The notes beneath the pieces are model-generated. The model ran no database searches. It was not told where the DNA came from and saw only the letters and a list, made by a program, of their open reading frames with translations. Below are positions 20,848-32,700 of a DNA stretch of 64,000 bases, in pieces; within the stretch, counting starts at the first letter, position 1; each line of letters begins with the position of its first letter. The stretch comes from Exophiala sp. HKRS030. Its lineage: Eukaryota; Ascomycota; Eurotiomycetes; Chaetothyriales; Herpotrichiellaceae. The stretch spans positions 6,389,665 to 6,453,664 of the forward strand of contig JAHWDD010000003.1 of the NCBI GenBank assembly GCA_023897205.1. Reading direction: 5' to 3'. The position numbers were made by a program, and so were the translations under genes.

Positions 20848-21564
20848 GTTGAGAATTGATAGTGTAATAAGATCCTGTGCAATGTATACAGCCATCAAGT
20901 ATTCTGGTCCCTCCATATGCTTCGGGGGCCACTACTGAGCTCTAACAGATGTCCACATTTGGACGCGCGTTGCCGTCTGCAAGGCAGCATGAACTACAAA
21001 ACTACCAGATTCTCACAAACATATGCGCACAACTCCAGGTACTCCCTGTGTCGCCCAAGCTGAAGGTACAGTCTGGAGTCGAGTGGTGACCTTCGATAGC
21101 TTCTTACAACTGGGATCGGCTACAGCCGGAGCTAACTATCTAGTTGCCGATCTTCTATGTTAGCAACGTCTGATTGGCGAATTCCAGAGCCTCAACCATA
21201 AACAACCTTGAGCTCTTCCAACACACAACCAGAACTCTTTTGTTCTGGACAATATTCAAATTCTCATCCTTATGGTCGCGATTCGCACAGTCTATTCACC
21301 CGAACCATATGTGTATTCACGTTCTTGTACGCGTCTTGCACAAGGAATCTGCTCCATGCGCCTGTCCTGGTGGGCCGTGAATATCGTGTAGACGCGAACT
21401 TGACGCGACGCTCAGAGCCGTGGACTCGGACTTCAGCATAAGTCACGACTCTCGCTCAACAAGTTGATCATTCCTACATCACTGTTCACGCTTGTTGCAG
21501 TTTACTTCTGTCTGGCCGATATCTGCGACGACGAACGGGAAATAAAGCCCTGAACTCAGCGAAG
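20848..21564. other. Intergenic region upstream of the sirtuin gene
   Basis: 717 nt with no recognisable gene. It presumably holds the 3' UTR of the rrn5-like gene and the promoter and leader of the sirtuin gene. No repeat or strong motif seen. Confidence 0.4.
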
Positions 21565-23444
21565 ATGGTCGTACGAGAGCTTATTCCCGGCGACGATCGA
21601 CCTTTGCAGGAGATAGCCGATGTCCTCGCGAGGTCGCACAAGGTCCTTCTCGTGACCGGCGCTGGAATCAGCACGAGTTGTGGCATCCCGGTACCGATAT
21701 ACGATTTCCAAGCTATTACACAACTGACAATGCCTAGGATTTCCGTTCCAAGGACGGACTGTACAACATCATCCCCGAACAAGCACTCCTACCCACTCCT
21801 CCAGCTTCCCAACCATCCACCCCTTCAAAGTATTGTTCAGATACCGACGACTCTAACTTCTTCTCCTCACAATCATCAACTTCATCATTCACAAGCCGAC
21901 GAGCATCCGCCAGTCCCTCATCAAAGCTGAAGGGACAGGACCTTTTTGATTCGCGAGTTTTCCAAAATGCAGCATCAACGACCTTATTCTATCAGTTCAT
22001 TGCTTCCTTGCGTCAGAAGATACGCGACGAAGTGCAGTCTACGAGCTCGACCCACAAGTTCATCAGGGTTCTTCGCGATGGTGGTCGATTGGTGCGGTGC
22101 TATACTCAGAACATCGATGGTCTAGAAGGAAGAGAAGGGTTGGTGACTGACTTGACACGAGGCAAAGGCAACAAGCGACGATTCATGAAGAAACACTATG
22201 AAGTACCACGACCTTTACATACTCCTGGCACTGATTTCGATGGAGGTTGCGAAGTAGTGCAGCTGCATGGTGACTTGGAGAGGTTGCGGTGCAGCATGTG
22301 CGCCACACAATTTGAATGGACGGATGAGGAAACTCAGATTTACCTCGAAGGCGCCGCGCCAAGCTGCCAGCAATGTTACAGCAAGAGCGAGCAGAGACAG
22401 GCCAGCGGAAAAAGAGGTCTTGCGGTCGGATCACTCCGACCAAACATCGTCTTATACGGAGAAGACCATCCATCAAACACGCTGCTAACCCCGTTGATCC
22501 CCTTTGACGCCGGTAGTCAGCCTGAGGTTTTGGTCATCATGGGCACGTCACTCAAAGTATTCGGGTTGCAAAAGATTGTGCGAGAATTTGCGAAAGCGGT
22601 GCATTCCAGCAAGGGTGGCCAGGGACGAGTGATCTTTGTCAACCGCACAAAACCAGCAGAAACCACCTGGGATGGTATCATTGACGACTTCGTGGCCATG
22701 GACTGCGACGATTGGATTCACGACCTCAAATCAAGACGACCCGATCTCTGGCTTCGACAAGGCGACATCGGGTTAACAGTCACAAAACCGACACAACCAA
22801 AGCGGAAGAGAAAGTCGATGACCGATGAACATGGTGGCGCGAGACCTGTTAAGAAAACAAAAGTCACAGTCGAGGTGCCAGCGAACTCTGGAATTGCGCG
22901 ACAAACACCTCCTAGTACTCCGTCGAAGAAGGACTCGATAACGAAGAGGTACAAACTACCAGCTACATACCCTGGTCGATCGGTGCTTTCGCCTTTAGCA
23001 CAGGGCAGACGGCCACCAATATCGCCTCTGTCTAGTCCAGTCCGGCCAGTTGATGATGATGAAAAATGCACAACGCCAGCTAGAAGATGCTTGCCCGTTC
23101 GGCCGCCGATCTCACCCTTCACTCCAGGAGTGTTGACTGGGAGTAAGCTCAAGGTGGAAGTGTTTCGCGACGACGAAAACCAACGCGATGATCAGGAGGA
23201 CAATGGAAGACCAGGATCGAAAAAGAATGGAAACCATCCCCAAGGCGCGACAGTGACACCACCCAAATCCAATTTTCTGGCGAAGGTATGGCAGCGACTT
23301 CCGGGCAGACATATTCTGCCATATTCGGAGCAAGTCGACACACAAGATGAAGCACTGGGGGCTGAAGATGATAATGATACAGTGATAGTGGAAACACCGT
23401 CAAGGGGTCCTCGTGGCCGCAAGATCAACGTGATTGAGTCATGA
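21565..23444 (+). CDS. hst4: Sir2-family NAD-dependent histone deacetylase, Hst3/Hst4 class
   Basis: Two exons, 21565-21690 and 21738-23444, with a 47-nt GT/AG intron that joins GAGISTSCGIP to DFRSKDGLYN, restoring the sirtuin NAD-binding motif; product 610 aa. Other motifs: TQNID about residues 165-169, the catalytic His in QLHGD (about 219), and a zinc site of CSMC (227-230) and CQQC (about 253-256), then GxLRPNIVLYGE and a MGTSLKV segment. The insertion-rich sequence after DFRS and the long basic disordered C-terminus (from about 375) fit Hst3/Hst4, which remove acetyl from H3 Lys56 in the cell cycle. In filamentous fungi this class also affects secondary metabolism. Confidence 0.92.
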
Positions 23445-24777
23445 GAAGTCGTGGCATTGGCAGCGAATTTGGAGATGATGGATTCGATGGTAGGATTTCA
23501 TGAATCAATGACTGTATGACATATTATAACACCGAGTTCCAAGAGACACCGCTACGGTGCGAGCAGTATAGAGAATGACTGCTCGATGCAAGTTTTGTAT
23601 GACGATTGGAGCGGCTTTGAACAACGCTTAATTGTCGCTAGAAACAGACAAGAGACATAGAGGCGGAGACTTGATAAATCATTGGGCAAAGTCTTCGTGA
23701 AGAACAATTGTTTGGTCAGCTTATTTCTATCGTGCACCGACAAGAAGTATCTTGTACAGACAGACAGTAGTAATTCATGAGTCTCACGGGAGATGAATCT
23801 TCGTAACCTACACGAGTATCTGGTAGTCCGTCGTTGACCCGACACTCGTATTTCGTACTCGTACAGTTATCAACGGTGAATATTTTTTATTCTATGGCCT
23901 TCGCTGCCATTCCACTTAAGGGCCGGGAGCGTCGAACGATCTGGGCCCCGAAGGTTCCCGGCCGAAGCCACAAATGCATCACGTTGATTGATCATTTCGT
24001 TCCGCAGTTCTGGGCTCGGCTCTGACCAATTTTCTCGAGCACATGACAAATGGGCCGTGGCTATTGCTTGCTGCTGACCGAGGGAAGAAAGAGAGTTGTG
24101 TGTGTGTGTGTGAGTGTGAGTGAGGGAATGTCGTACTCGTAGATGTCTTGTTCGTAATAAGGCGGAGGTGGAGGTGGTGGTGCTATTCGTACTCAATCAT
24201 TGAAGATATAGTGCCCGCCACTGCACATCATCCCTCTTATTTCCTTTCTACCTTGTAGGCCTCAATGTCGCGATTATAACATCCATCTTCACATACCTTA
24301 CAAAAATTTATCTCCTTTGCATTTTCTAACTATCTACAGGACGTCGGCCTGCCAATCTGACACAAACTAGGGAAAAAAAGTAATTTCTCTTACTTACCTC
24401 GACTTGGAAAGAATCTTGTGTGCAAATCTGAAAATCGCGGGGTACAAAGAAAAACGCTTGGAGTCAGCAGCATCATCGCCAGGTTGAAGACGATAATTTT
24501 GTCCCGGGTCCCCAATCCTTCAACAAGTGCTTGAGGGATAAGCAGTAGAGCCTGTTTCCCACGACAAGAGAAAGGATTTGTTTCTGTGACGAGACAAGTC
24601 TCCCGTAAATACCTAAGGTATCCTTGGAGGTGATCGTCGGCATCTTCGGCACGAAGTAGAAAAAAGAAAAAAAGATCGAAGCCTAGAACGGCCGTACTGC
24701 GGGACTGCATCGACACATTGTCAGTCTACCAACACCACTACCACCACTTCGACTCGAAATTTCTGAACCCAATCGTC
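23445..24777. other. 1.3-kb intergenic region between sirtuin and rib3
   Basis: No gene recognised. The region holds a GT dinucleotide run near 24098-24112 and several short open frames without family signatures. The last few hundred bases must include the rib3 promoter. Confidence 0.4.
24098..24112. repeat. (GT)n microsatellite
   Basis: A GT dinucleotide run of about seven units, flanked by a few interrupted GTGA repeats. Simple sequence only. Confidence 0.7.
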
Positions 24778-25488
24778 ATGCCTTCTCGCAGCCCTCTGCC
24801 CAAGGGATTCGACTCGATCGAATCCACGATCGAGGCCTTCCGCAACGGCGAGTTCATCGTCGTGCTGGACTCTCAGGACCGCGAAAACGAAGGAGATTTG
24901 ATCATCGCCGCCCAGGACGTCACGGCCGAGAAGATGGCATTCATGGTCCGATACACGAGCGGGCTCATCTGTGCGCCCATCACGTCAAAGCTGGCGGCCG
25001 AGTTGGAGTTGCCTCAGATGGTGGTGGACAATGAGGACCCGAACCGCACGGCCTACACCGTTTCCATCGACTCGAACGACGCCAGCGTCACGACGGGGAT
25101 TTCGGCGCACGATCGTGCCTTGACCTGTAGAACCCTGGCCAGCCCAAAGGTCTCGGCGGCCAGCTTCAGACGTCCCGGACACGTTTTCCCGTTGAAAGCC
25201 CGGGATGGCGGTGTCCTCGAACGGACTGGCCACACCGAGGCCGCCGTCGAGTTTTGTCGATTGGCTGGGAAAGCTCCCGCTGGTGTCATCTGTGAGATGG
25301 TCGAGGATGGAGAACCGGTACAAGGGCAGACCATGATGCGAGAGCCGGGCATGATGAGACGAGACGCTTGTTTGGAGTTTGGGAGGAAATGGGGCCTCAA
25401 GGTCTGCACGATTGAGGATTTGGTCGATCATGTTCAGCATGAGAAGAAGGAGAATGGTGCTAATGGAGTTCTTAATGGGCATTCTTGA
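24778..25488 (+). CDS. rib3: 3,4-dihydroxy-2-butanone 4-phosphate synthase (riboflavin pathway)
   Basis: 236 aa from the ATG at 24778; the frame is open upstream to a TTG at 24718 but lacks an earlier ATG. The signature loop DRENEGDLIIAA lies at residues 34-45. MAFMVRYTSGLICAPI, a VTTGISAHDRALT segment and GHVFPLKARDGGVLERTGHTEAAVEFCRLAG complete the active site. The enzyme converts ribulose 5-phosphate to the four-carbon precursor of lumazine plus formate; Mg2+ and the acidic residues of the first loop are needed. Length is usual for fungal Rib3, a stand-alone protein not fused to GTP cyclohydrolase II. A short Asn/Gly-rich tail ends the protein. Confidence 0.95.
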   Translation: MPSRSPLPKGFDSIESTIEAFRNGEFIVVLDSQDRENEGDLIIAAQDVTAEKMAFMVRYTSGLICAPITSKLAAELELPQMVVDNEDPNRTAYTVSIDSNDASVTTGISAHDRALTCRTLASPKVSAASFRRPGHVFPLKARDGGVLERTGHTEAAVEFCRLAGKAPAGVICEMVEDGEPVQGQTMMREPGMMRRDACLEFGRKWGLKVCTIEDLVDHVQHEKKENGANGVLNGHS

Positions 25489-27047
25489 GATATTGTGTGA
25501 TTTATGCTCGTCGAGACAAAAAACCACCCCAGACACATACCTTGATATCTAGTACTTGCAAATCTGTGTTTTCTTGCAAATCATTATGATCCTATGGGCC
25601 ACCATGAGCACAATAGACTACGCTGAATAACGTACACTGGAGGTTGCACACTGTATCTATTACTCCGTATGTTCGGTCCTCGACTTGACATTCACTTGCG
25701 GAGTGTCTGCGTCTTATGTAATGTTCAAGGACCCTTTGTCGAGGACCGTCTTGTCGCTTGAGGAGGGTTCTCGGATCGGTGGCCGACTATCTACCTAGAT
25801 ATTTATTCCGTACTCCGTATTTAATATTCGGTACGGAGTAACGATGGTCATATTCCAAACGTCTCTGAAACTTCTCACATCAGCGCTAACCATTCCATCG
25901 TTTGAACAATTGGAAAGCTTGATCATCAGTTCAAACGCTTGTTATGGCCCAAGTATGCACTATCAAGCGACATCATCATCATATGTCGATAACTACGGAG
26001 TAGGTACGGTAAATTAAAGAGAGTCAATGTTCATTGCGACAGAGAGAGCAATAGATTAACCAGATAGTTCATCACCCAAGGTTCTTGTTGTCGTCGTAAG
26101 ACAAACGAGACAACGACACGCGTTCGGAAAGACTGCGCCTCGAACAATGATTTTCTCGTTGTGCAATTTCACGAATCACTCTGGAGATTCGTAAGGCCAA
26201 CCATCTTTTGCTACGAGCTACTCCGTACCTTGTCGGTAAATCACAAATTCTGGCCCCCCGTTTCGTCCGTGGGAAGACAGGCTTGCTTTTGCGGGCACAT
26301 GGTCAGAATCCGACATTCCTACGAGGCGTTTTGCACCAGCCCCAGAAACCCGAATCGAAGGGTTGAAATGTGCGGTGTCTGGGGCTTATCAGTCACAGCC
26401 TTCAACTTCTTACGAGAACCCTTTTTACAAAGGGTTATGTGACTCTTTGAATGTGAACTGACGCCAGGGTTGTATGTGATTATTCTACTTTCTACTCTGT
26501 CACCGTCTGCTTTCAAACCTTCTCTTTTCTTTTTCTCTCTTTCTCGACGCTTGTTGTTGGACTCTGGCGCAGCACCTATTACGTGTCTTGTTTCACTTTA
26601 CTTTGCCCAGTCAACAATTTTACTTCAAGGAGGTGGTTGAGACCTGTCTCTTACTTGCGTTGCCTTTGGGGCGAAGGTGCAGTGGCGGTACCTCCGTATC
26701 TGTCTACGATCGTTGTACGGAACATAAACCACTTTCCAATCGCATTTCCTTTGCTCGAGGGTGGTAGTTGTTCGCTTTTCTTGAATACGAAACACTCCGG
26801 ATTGCAAACCAAAAGCCGGACCATCTACAACGGTCGGCGTTTGTGGCCATTCGGGACGCGAAGAGATATCACACCGTGGTGGGTCAATATACGAGGGAGG
26901 AACTATTACCATCTCGTCCGGGAGACATATACCTCGATCGAAATCCAACACGGAAAACTTATTGAGCACAAACAACAACAACAAAGCCCGTCATACACCC
27001 GATATATCTGCGTCCTACGTACCTACCTTGGGAGAGGTCGAGCAAAA
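25489..27047. other. 1.56-kb intergenic region with TACTCCGTA-type motifs
   Basis: No gene recognised. Five exact copies of TACTCCGTA or its complement occur at 25661, 25811, 25832, 25994 and 26219, including a facing pair. The last ~450 nt are probably the 5' leader of the downstream membrane-protein gene; an apparent upstream extension of that frame begins at a GTG, not an ATG. Confidence 0.45.
25811..25840. repeat. Inverted pair of the TACTCCGTA motif
   Basis: TACTCCGTA (25811-25819) and its exact reverse complement (25832-25840) face each other across 12 nt. One of several intergenic copies of this 9-mer. Confidence 0.75.
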
Positions 27048-27881
27048 ATGGCACCCCGCCCACGAAATCGATTCAACAACAATTACCAACCCGACGACAT
27101 CATAAGCCACAACATCGGTGACTCCTCGTCCTCCTCGCCGCTCACTGGCGCCAATACAATCAGTCGCAACAGGAACGACCACAACAACCATCTCAACTCC
27201 GGTTTGTCCAAGGGCGCCGTCATCGGTATCATCGTCGCTGGCGTGGTTGTCATTCTCGCCATCGTAGCCGTCGTGATTGTGCGCCTCCGCCGACGAAGAA
27301 CTGGTGGGTCATACCGTGCCGCCGACGCCGGAGGAGGGTTCAACACCCGTGAAGCACCGATCAAGGAAACGGAAGAGCTCAAGCCTGGGCACGAAAACGA
27401 AACCGAAAACGCCGCGACCCAGGGACTCTTGAGACACGCCGACGCACCGGCGATTGTGGCATGGGACGCGGACGAAGACCGAGAACTCCAGAACGCGGGA
27501 GGCACTCAGGACGGGTTCGCCTACGGTCGGGGCGGGATGATACAGAGACCGAGACCTGCCAGCGTGGCGAGTTTCTCGAGTTTGAGCACGAGCGTGGCGC
27601 CCCCGCCGAGGTACGAGGAGGCGACGGCCTCGTCCTCGTCTTCGGGGCCCGGGGCGGCGGCCCGGAGGAACTCGGACGGTGGACTGAGGCCGTCGATGTT
27701 GGACGACGGCGATCAGGAAGTCGGTAGAGGTCGATCACCGTCAAGAGAGCGTGGACCTAGTACGGATCGAGCTGGTGGAGGAGGGTCGAGGCCGAGGAGC
27801 GTCAATGGGGACCGAAGACGGAGCGTGTCGAGGTTCACAGAAGAAGGAATGGTGGACTTGAATTTGATCTCGAACAGATGA
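27048..27881 (+). CDS. Single-pass membrane protein with PPxY-type motif, function unknown
   Basis: 277 aa from the ATG at 27048 (context AAAAATGG). Residues 1-54 are polar and Asn/Ser-rich with no clear signal peptide. Residues ~55-79 form one transmembrane helix (GAVIGIIVAGVVVILAIVAV) followed by RLRRRR, giving an outside-N, inside-C topology. The C-terminal ~190 residues are disordered, with PPRY (186-189, in PPPRYEEA), a candidate WW-domain or Rsp5-type docking site, and many Ser/Arg repeats. The layout resembles fungal Wsc/Mid2-like sensors, but no cysteine-rich extracellular domain is seen. I cannot assign a function. Confidence 0.7.
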   Translation: MAPRPRNRFNNNYQPDDIISHNIGDSSSSSPLTGANTISRNRNDHNNHLNSGLSKGAVIGIIVAGVVVILAIVAVVIVRLRRRRTGGSYRAADAGGGFNTREAPIKETEELKPGHENETENAATQGLLRHADAPAIVAWDADEDRELQNAGGTQDGFAYGRGGMIQRPRPASVASFSSLSTSVAPPPRYEEATASSSSSGPGAAARRNSDGGLRPSMLDDGDQEVGRGRSPSRERGPSTDRAGGGGSRPRSVNGDRRRSVSRFTEEGMVDLNLISNR

Positions 27882-28335
27882 GTGAAGCAGACTCAGCGCC
27901 TATACTAATATTCTATAAGATGACTTTTCAGCCCATGCTTGATGGTTTGGGAGTTTGGAGTTTTGAGATCAGAATCAAACATGGTTTGATTGGTACACCG
28001 TATGAAAATGATTAATTGACTTTTCATTCATTTTTGTTTTCCTCCTTGCAACAAGGAGTAGGTAGGAATTCCACGACCACCTACTCTTGTAGATGATACC
28101 AACTGCGACAAAACGCCAGCCAACGCCGTCCCGTCAAAGGGGATCTTGGGGTATCGATTTCTATTTAATATAACATTTTCCTTTTTCGTCATGCCCGGGC
28201 AGTAGGCCGTGCCAGTGTTGACCACCGATTCCATGGCCCTGTTGAAATAAATAGCATACTCCAGTCAAAAACTGCCGTAGAGATATCATCACTTTTGATT
28301 TTCCGCAGTCGTTTCCAATCCGAAAGACGACAACC
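27882..28335. other. Convergent intergenic gap
   Basis: 454 nt between the convergent stops of the membrane-protein gene and the TFIIE-beta gene. AT-rich 3' UTR-like sequence; nothing else recognised. Confidence 0.4.
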
Positions 28336-29031
28336 CTATCTTCCTTGTGGTCTTTTATCCGAATAGTCCCTAAACAGCCCTTGCATGTGGGTATTTGTGA
28401 CTTTCTGACCGCGCCTGGTCGCCTTCTTCTTGGTCTTGGGCTTCGCAACAACATCTGTCCGTGCAGGTTCACCAGTAGATTTGTGGTTCATCCGACGGAG
28501 TTCCCGGATCGTGTCTTCCTCGGACGGGAGGGCAATTTGCGACCAGATATCTTTGAATTCCTGATCCAGTGGCACGTGCAAGGTCGGATCATCCGCCCAG
28601 ACTGTGCGTGGGTGGTTGTCCTTCCTGTTACGAACAACGAGGAGTTTATGCTGGGCTTCGAGCTTGTTGATTGCGGATTCCACATCGGGCCATGTGTCTT
28701 TTAACTCGCGGACGTTGATGCCCATTGCGGACTCTTGGCCTTGGAGGTACTTGAGCAGGTCATCCCCGGAGGCGATATTGTGTTCAGGGCGGTACCTGTA
28801 CGTGTCCGTCTCTGTGTCGTAATCGGCCTTTGGGTTCTTACTCAGGAAGGTCCGAAAGTACATAATCTGCTCTTCCGTCCGACGGTACTGTGGAAGGACA
28901 TATTCCACCAACTCGTTCCAGCTGATCCTGTCAGGGAACTTCTCCTTCAACCGCCCGAGTGCGTAGATGACGTTCGTGCGGGCATCGCTGCCGGCAACGG
29001 ACGTTTGTGTGGAGGAGAGATAGGCAGACAT
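28336..29031 (-). CDS. tfa2: Transcription initiation factor TFIIE subunit beta
   Basis: 231 aa from the ATG at 29031; the frame is open further upstream only to a TTG (29100). Residues ~17-90 form the first winged-helix domain (TNVIYALGRLKEKFPD, then the SWNELVEYVLPQYRRTEEQI segment and FLSKNPKADYD). Residues ~88-160 form the second, with DLLKYLQGQES, the GINVRELKDTWPDVESAI segment, and KLLVVRNRKD. The tail is Lys/Arg-rich, ending HMQGLFRDYSDKRP, typical of TFIIE-beta. It works with TFIIE-alpha to recruit TFIIH to the Pol II preinitiation complex. Yeast Tfa2 is longer at the N-terminus; whether an upstream exon exists is unclear. Divergent from mlp1. Confidence 0.87.
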   Translation of the reverse strand: MSAYLSSTQTSVAGSDARTNVIYALGRLKEKFPDRISWNELVEYVLPQYRRTEEQIMYFRTFLSKNPKADYDTETDTYRYRPEHNIASGDDLLKYLQGQESAMGINVRELKDTWPDVESAINKLEAQHKLLVVRNRKDNHPRTVWADDPTLHVPLDQEFKDIWSQIALPSEEDTIRELRRMNHKSTGEPARTDVVAKPKTKKKATRRGQKVTNTHMQGLFRDYSDKRPQGR

Positions 29032-29753
29032 GATTGTGGACGAAGGGCTTGTGAAGGAGACGCAGGCGACGAGGGAGACAGAGAGAGTGGCTCGAGTCAA
29101 AGGATCTCGTCCGGTTGCAGGATAATCTCAGATCATTATTCGAGGAAAGGAGAGACGCAGGCCAAGTCGAACGTGGGACAGGTCAAAGGACGCAAGGAAC
29201 GGACTGGGCAGGTGAGTCTCTGATGCAGACCATCCAGATACAGTGAAATAATGGACAGGAAGAGTCAAGATACTGTTCACGATGATTTTGAGAAACCAGG
29301 TAATGAACCCCAGGCTGACGTTGAAATGAGTCCTCTATGAAGTGATCGTAATCCGGGGCATGAGATCTTCGCTGCGAGTAGGGAAGGTCAAGCGAGTGAC
29401 TGGCTCTTTAAGCTTAAATCCCAAGGCTCGAATAGGCCGCAGCTGCCTGAAAACGTCCACCTTCCTGCGTGTCAGGTCACGTTTTCGTTCCTTGGACTTG
29501 CCCGCGCCGCATGTTGTTTATTGCATTCTCAATTACCCTTTACACGCTGTTTAACAACATTCCTCTTCACCACTTTCTCAACTTGCCTAACCGACTGGCA
29601 ATTCAAGAATCCTCTCACGCCATGGTGACGGGATTCTCAATCATTTTCATATTTCCTTGATCCTTGGGCGCTTGTGGTGGGCGCGCAGACTTCTCTCATA
29701 TTCAATCTATCCTCCTCTAATACTCATCCCGCCGATTTGACTTCACATCAACC
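29032..29753. promoter_or_regulatory. Divergent intergenic region, tfa2 / mlp1
   Basis: 722 nt between two divergent start codons, holding both promoters. I see no strong TATA box, repeat or conserved motif. Confidence 0.45.
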
Positions 29754-32700
29754 ATGGCCGAAGACATTGATGTCCGAGCCATCTCGGCCTTCTCCTCACT
29801 TCCAGAGAACACAATCACAACGTTGCGCCAGACTCCTTCACCCGAGTTGATTGACGAGATCCTTCGCGCTTTTGTTCCAAAGATAAAAGAGTGTGAACAG
29901 ACAAAGGCAAAACATGTCAAGACGGAGATTGAGCTTGAAGCCTACACGCGTAAAAATGACTCCAAGGTCAAGGCTCTTTCAGAGTCTCGGGACAAGGCTC
30001 TCGAACAGGCAGGTAAACTGCGTGGTGAACTCCAGGTTGCTGGTGAGCATCCCCATTTGACCGATGATTGACCTTCCACTTATGTGATGTGCAGAAACCG
30101 CAAAGACCAGATTGGAAACCGAACTGGACCAGATGCGCTCTGCCACTTCGAATGAAAACTCTGAGATCAGCACGCTCAAGTCACGAGTCACCTCGCTCGA
30201 GGCTGCCAACCGCGATACTCTTGCTCTTCTTGAGTCCAAGACTACTGCATACGAAAGCCTGTCGCAGGACCTTGCCGCTCAGCATCAGAAGGCTGCAGAA
30301 CTCCGGAAACAGATCACGACTCTCGAGCAATCAGTACAGTCCGCTAATGCCTCTGTTGCTAGCGCGAAGTTCAAGGAGCAGAGCCTTCTTCAAGAGGTGG
30401 ACATGCTTAAGAAGAATAATGAATGGCTGGAGAATGAACGGAAGATTAAGGCCGACGAACATACAAATTTCCGTAAGGAGAAGAACGCCCGGATTTCGGA
30501 ATTGTCCAGATCCAATGAACAATACATTGCTGATGCTGAAGCCTTGAGACGATCCGAGACTGCACTAAAGCATCGCTTGGAAGAGCAGGCAACGAAACTC
30601 GAGGAGACGCTGGAGGAAATGCAAAAGATCCGCGAAGAAAAGATCTCATCAGATGAATCGCACCGAGTTGATCTTGAAAGTGTTACTAGGCTTGCTGATT
30701 TGCAGGCTGCGTCCGCCGAAACTGCCAAGCAACGAGTTCAAGAACTTTCTGTTGCCTTGGAAGAGGCCCGCGAAGAGGCAGCGGAAGAAGTTGGCACCAT
30801 TCGCGCCGAGATCGAGTCTGAGCATAACGACCGTATTGCGGCCGAACAACGAATTGTCGAGCTCGAAAGATCGCTCGAAGAGCTATCAAATGAGCTCGAA
30901 CAAGCCCGAGCACGACCAAGCACCCCTCAGCGTGGAATGAACGGCTCGGGCATCACTACACCTATTCGAGCTGGCACGCCTGGTGGCATATTTTCCCCTT
31001 CCTCCATCTCAAGGCCAAGGACTCAAATGACAATGACACAACTTTACAATGAGTACACGAAACTCGAAGGAGATCTCGCCAGCGAGAGACGAGCGAATGA
31101 ACAACTGCGCGAGAATCTTGACGCAATGGTCGAGGAGCTTGAGAACAACAAGCCAGAAATCGAAGAGTTACGGATGGACCACGATCGACTACAGAGTGAG
31201 GTTGTCGAGATGTCCAGCATCATGGACAGAGCCAATTTCGAGCGAGATTCTGCTGTCAAAGAACTCAAGCACTGCCAGGGTCACCTTGAGAGCAAGTCGA
31301 GAGAAGTCGAGGTTCTCACGCAGCAACTTCGCGACACGGGCTCTCAGATCCGCTTCCTTCTTATCGAACAGCATGTTCGAGAACAAGGTGGCGCTATGTC
31401 TCGAGAGGACTTTGATGAACTTGAGAGGCAGGCCAATGAAGCCATGGCCCAGGACATGGCCAACTTGTCCGAGACTCAACAGTTGGTCAATCAGCGCCTC
31501 ATCGTTTTTAAGAACATTGATGAGCTTCAACGACAAAACGAGGATCAACTCAAGACCATTCGTAACCTGGTTAGTGAACTTGAGAGCAGTGTGGCAAAGG
31601 AGAAGGAACAACAACAACTTGCTATGAAAGAGGAGCTCGAGCAGGCTCGTGCTCAAATCTCCTCATACCAGGACGAACTTAAGACTATGGTGGCTCAGAC
31701 CAAGAGCTTCGTCAAGGAGAGAGACATGTTCCGCAATATGTTGACACGACGTGGTCATTTGTCCGGTGCACAAGTACATCCTACCGACTTCTCCAGATCG
31801 CTGCCTGTCCCTAACGGGGAGTCGCCAGCTGGTTCCGTAACAGGCGGCGAGTCTGATTATGCCAAGCTCCTCAAAGACCTGCAACATCACTTCGATACGT
31901 ACCGACAAGAAGCATCCACCGACCATTCGGCGTTGAAGATGCAAGTTGATGAGTTGAGCAGAAAGAATTCCCAATTACAAACAGAGATCAGCCGCGCCAT
32001 GGGACAACTGACTGCTGCTAATCAACGATATGAGATGCTCCAAGCCAACTACAGCTCTCTCAAGACCGAGAACGGAGAAATCCAGAAAAGATCGTACGCT
32101 GTCATGGATAATGCCAATAAGCAGGAAGTCAAAGCGCAGCAAGTAGCCGAAGAACTTGTTGAGGCCAGAGCTCTTGTAGAGAGCTTGCAGCGTGATTCTG
32201 CCAACCTCAAAGCTGAGAAGGATCTCTGGAAGACCGTGGAGCGAAGACTGATCGAAGACAATGAGTCTTTACGAAACGAACGAGGTCGACTAGATCAGCT
32301 AAATGCAAGCCTACAATCAATCATCAACGAGCGCGAGCAGACTGATGCAGAGAGCAGACGTCGTCTTCAAGCACAAGCCGAATCACTAGAATCAGAGCTC
32401 CAGTCTGTGAAGAGGAAGCTCAACGACGAGATCGAGGAAAGCAAAAAGGCCTCCATGAGACGTGAATATGAACACGAACAGAGTCAAAAGAGGATCGACG
32501 ACCTCGTTACAACATTGGGCTCCACCAAGGAAGAGCTGGCTTCGGCCAAGACAGCAAGAGATCATCTTCAAGCCAGAGTCGACGAACTTTCGGTCGAACT
32601 TCGCTCTGCAGAAGAGCGTCTGGAGGTTCTGACCAGACCTGCCGAACCTGCCGCCCAAGAAAAGGGTTCAGAGGAGAACAGTCTCACCAAGGAGCAAGAA

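Noticed and set aside
24718..24777. N-terminal extension of Rib3
   Set aside because: The codon at 24718 is TTG; the ATG at 24778 lies just before the conserved domain.
26583..27047. Extension of the membrane-protein frame upstream of 27048
   Set aside because: It begins at a GTG, has no ATG or codon pattern, and looks like 5' leader.
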